From: Eubacteriaceae bacterium
GTDB lineage: Bacteria > Bacillota > Clostridia > Lachnospirales > Lachnospiraceae
DNA length: 64,000 bases
Assembly (NCBI GenBank): GCA_910574895.1
Contig: CAJTDQ010000002.1
Coordinates: 1 to 64,000, forward strand
Direction: 5' to 3'
The first letter of the stretch is position 1; the number at the start of each line of letters is the position of its first letter. Made by a program: the position numbers and the translations under genes. Positions 63,943 through 64,000 of the stretch are shown here, piece after piece. Under the pieces are notes generated by a model. It saw only the letters and a list, made by a program, of their open reading frames with translations. It did no database searches and was not told the origin of the DNA.

Positions 63943-64000
63943 ATGCTCTTCCATAAATCTGTGCATATTCACGAATCTCTTTCATTAGCTCTTGATTAAA
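63941..64000 (-). CDS. 3' end of an unidentified gene, truncated by the window
   Basis: The last 19 codons of a minus-strand gene read FNQELMKEIREYAQIYGRA and stop at 63941. The strong terminator that follows supports a real gene end. Too short to name; the LacI gene downstream may control it. Confidence 0.6.
   Translation of the reverse strand, partial: FNQELMKEIREYAQIYGRA

Overview
The window looks like a chromosomal segment from a sporulating, low-GC gut Firmicute, most likely a Lachnospiraceae member. This rests on AT-rich intergenic DNA, strong GGAGG ribosome binding sites, sporulation genes (spoIIR, a sipL-like gene, a CotS-like gene), T-box and SAM-I leaders, lysine-rich Ig/FN3-type surface domains, and a blend of beta-glucan and beta-glucuronide catabolism. 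The genus cannot be fixed from the sequence alone. No tRNA, rRNA, CRISPR array, IS element or prophage was seen.

Region 1 (about 0.3-24.5 kb, all minus strand) is a beta-1,3-glucan utilisation locus. It encodes a surface carbohydrate-binding protein, a lipoprotein solute-binding protein, a very large solute-binding fusion, two MalF/MalG-type permease pairs, a membrane NHL/TPR/Yip1-like protein, a DUF5696-type protein, a secreted GH16 endoglucanase, a LacI regulator, and three cytoplasmic enzymes: a GH161/GH149-type beta-1,3-glucan phosphorylase, a GH94 laminaribiose-type phosphorylase and a GH17 glucanase. The model is that GH16 cuts the polymer outside, the ABC system imports oligomers, and phosphorolysis yields glucose-1-phosphate, which the phosphoglucomutase at 31.4-33.1 kb can pass to glycolysis. 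No transporter ATPase lies in the window. The seven overlapping or tightly packed genes from 9955 to 21542 are the most unusual part.

Region 2 (24.7-41.7 kb) is mostly housekeeping: plsC, murI, ispE, pgm, cca, a MocR-type regulator divergent from a pyridoxal kinase gene, metK behind a SAM-I riboswitch, and a formate/nitrite-family channel, with sporulation genes and small lipoproteins between them. Two large palindromic elements sit in its intergenic gaps (28.1-28.4 and 34.25-34.4 kb).

Region 3 (41.7-44.3 kb) carries a 2-isopropylmalate synthase gene behind a leucine-type T-box leader. Its product has an AraC-type DNA-binding domain fused to the C-terminus. The long leader also contains repeat elements.

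Region 4 (44.4-53.5 kb) is a complete beta-glucuronide/glucuronate pathway: GH2 beta-glucuronidase, a beta-lactamase-fold serine hydrolase, KdgK, KDPG aldolase, a UxuB-like SDR and UxuA on the minus strand, divergent from a LacI regulator and UxaC. Each of the two divergent promoters has a TGTAAGC-type palindrome just downstream of its -10 box.

Region 5 (53.5-64 kb) holds a small uncharacterised gene pair, murA, an AraC/GyrI-like regulator with a small partner, an M23 peptidase, aroK, a Y-family polymerase, a flavin reductase, a TcaA-like membrane protein, a sigma-70-like protein lacking promoter-recognition parts, another LacI regulator, and the 3' end of a further gene cut by the window edge.
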